Assembly (NCBI GenBank): GCA_020718905.1
Contig: DYRD01000021.1
Location: 1-33,733, forward strand
Length of the DNA: 33,733 nucleotides
Direction of reading: 5' to 3'
From: Syntrophus aciditrophicus
GTDB lineage: Bacteria > Desulfobacterota > Syntrophia > Syntrophales > UBA8958
The stretch's first letter is position 1, and every line of letters starts with the position of its first letter. The translations under genes and the position numbers were made by a program. The notes below the pieces were generated by a model. It worked only from the letters and a program-made list of their open reading frames with translations, was not told the origin of the DNA and made no database searches. Positions 33,201 through 33,733 of this stretch are shown piece after piece.

Positions 33201-33733
33201 TTATCCTTTTTGCAGTTCCCGTTCCCTGGTGACGCAGTAAACGCCACGCCCTTCGAGGGCCGGGGCGAAGCAGAGATTGTCCGATATGCATTCCGCCTTA
33301 CGGAGATCGCCTTCCTGCCAGCGCCGGATCAGCCCCGGTTCCCGGATGAAGGGGCGGCTCATGGAGATGTAATCGGCAGTGCCGTCGGCAACGAGAAGGT
33401 CGGAGACCTCAAAAGACCGGTTGCCCCCGACGAGAATCAGGGGCAGATTAACAGCCTCCCGCAGCTTTTGCGCCTCTTCCCGGAAATATGCCTCCCTTTC
33501 GGGAGCGTTGATCCGTGAGCGGCTGGGTGAGAGTTTGCCGCTGACGATGGTCCCGCCGCTCAGCTCCACGGCGTCCACCCCTGCCGCCGCCAATAATCTT
33601 ACTGCCATGGCGGCATCATCGGCAGTCAGGCCGTTTTCGATAAAATCCCGGCCGTTGATCTGGATCAGGAGGGGGAAGTCATTCCCCACCATATCCCGGA
33701 TGGCATGACAGATTTCCCGGTGGATACGGGAAC
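33201..33733 (-). CDS. Old Yellow Enzyme / NADH:flavin oxidoreductase, N-terminal part beyond the window
   Basis: The frame is open from the right edge (S-R-I-H-R-E-I-C-H-A-I-R-D-M-V-G-N-D-F-P) to the stop at 33201; only about the last 177 residues are present. The pattern R-x-x-V-G-x-D-F-P-L-x-I-x-I-x-x-x-D, GVDAVELSGG, PLILVGGNRSF and DYISMSRPFIREPGLIRRW is the C-terminal half of the FMN barrel in the family that includes 2,4-dienoyl-CoA reductases and ene-reductases. The tail reads ECISDNLCFAPALEGRGVYC, resembling the C-x2-C-N-x-C region that binds [4Fe-4S] in dienoyl-CoA reductases, with one Cys replaced by Asp. The substrate is not determinable. Confidence 0.88.
   Translation of the reverse strand, partial: SRIHREICHAIRDMVGNDFPLLIQINGRDFIENGLTADDAAMAVRLLAAAGVDAVELSGGTIVSGKLSPSRSRINAPEREAYFREEAQKLREAVNLPLILVGGNRSFEVSDLLVADGTADYISMSRPFIREPGLIRRWQEGDLRKAECISDNLCFAPALEGRGVYCVTRERELQKG

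Noticed and set aside
1-33733. CRISPR arrays, tRNA and rRNA genes
   Set aside because: No regularly spaced direct repeats, cloverleaf-like sequences or rRNA motifs were found on reading through the window.

Overview
The window looks like chromosome from an anaerobic, Gram-negative fermentative or syntrophic bacterium, most plausibly a Syntrophus/Smithella-like deltaproteobacterium. LptF and LptG imply an outer membrane with LPS. The oxygen-sensitive [FeFe] hydrogenase, its maturation gene and the butyrate kinase / phosphotransbutyrylase genes imply fermentative or syntrophic energy metabolism. The taxonomic call is an inference from gene content; there is no rRNA in the window.

Region 1 (1-12069, all minus strand) is one large hydrogenase locus. 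In transcription order it reads: DRTGG protein, RsbW-like ATPase (frameshifted), DRTGG protein, an intrinsic terminator, PHP phosphoesterase, stand-alone HATPase, HydC (NuoE-like), HndB-like ferredoxin, HydB (NuoF-like, fused to a complete GltD-like NADPH/FAD module), HydA (catalytic), AspA, HydF, and an M29 aminopeptidase cut by the window edge. The enzyme resembles the Hnd/Hyd electron-bifurcating type. The GltD fusion suggests it can also exchange electrons with NADP(H). The regulators ahead of it form a signalling module of unknown mechanism. HydA carries a duplicated C-terminal tail.

Region 2 (12070-17322, plus strand) runs from a leader with a strong terminator just before panC, through panC, panD and a DUF502 membrane protein, to a divergent metK and ahcY. 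It ends at a strong intrinsic terminator. It covers pantothenate synthesis and the S-adenosylmethionine / S-adenosylhomocysteine cycle.

Region 3 (17401-20277, plus strand) has a eukaryotic-type hexokinase followed by an MFS sugar transporter that has lost TM4 and is frameshifted, so this sugar-uptake pair appears to be decaying.

Region 4 (20354-23318, minus strand) holds a crotonase-fold enoyl-CoA isomerase-like gene, lptF and lptG in one tight operon. Region 5 (23400-27560) holds a secreted ADGF-like adenosine deaminase with a one-base frameshift, a DUF2905 membrane protein and a periplasmic TPR protein. Region 6 (27561-30446, minus strand) is ptb2-ptb1-buk, with ptb1 and buk frameshifted. 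Region 7 (30596-32829, plus strand) has a GT39/ArnT-like glycosyltransferase and a PAP2 phosphatase, both acting on membrane lipids. The right edge cuts an Old Yellow Enzyme-type oxidoreductase.

Five genes contain indels, several at homopolymers or a short tandem repeat. Some may be assembly errors, but the transporter deletion and the 5-bp duplication look like real mutations. No tRNA, rRNA, CRISPR array or intact insertion sequence was seen.
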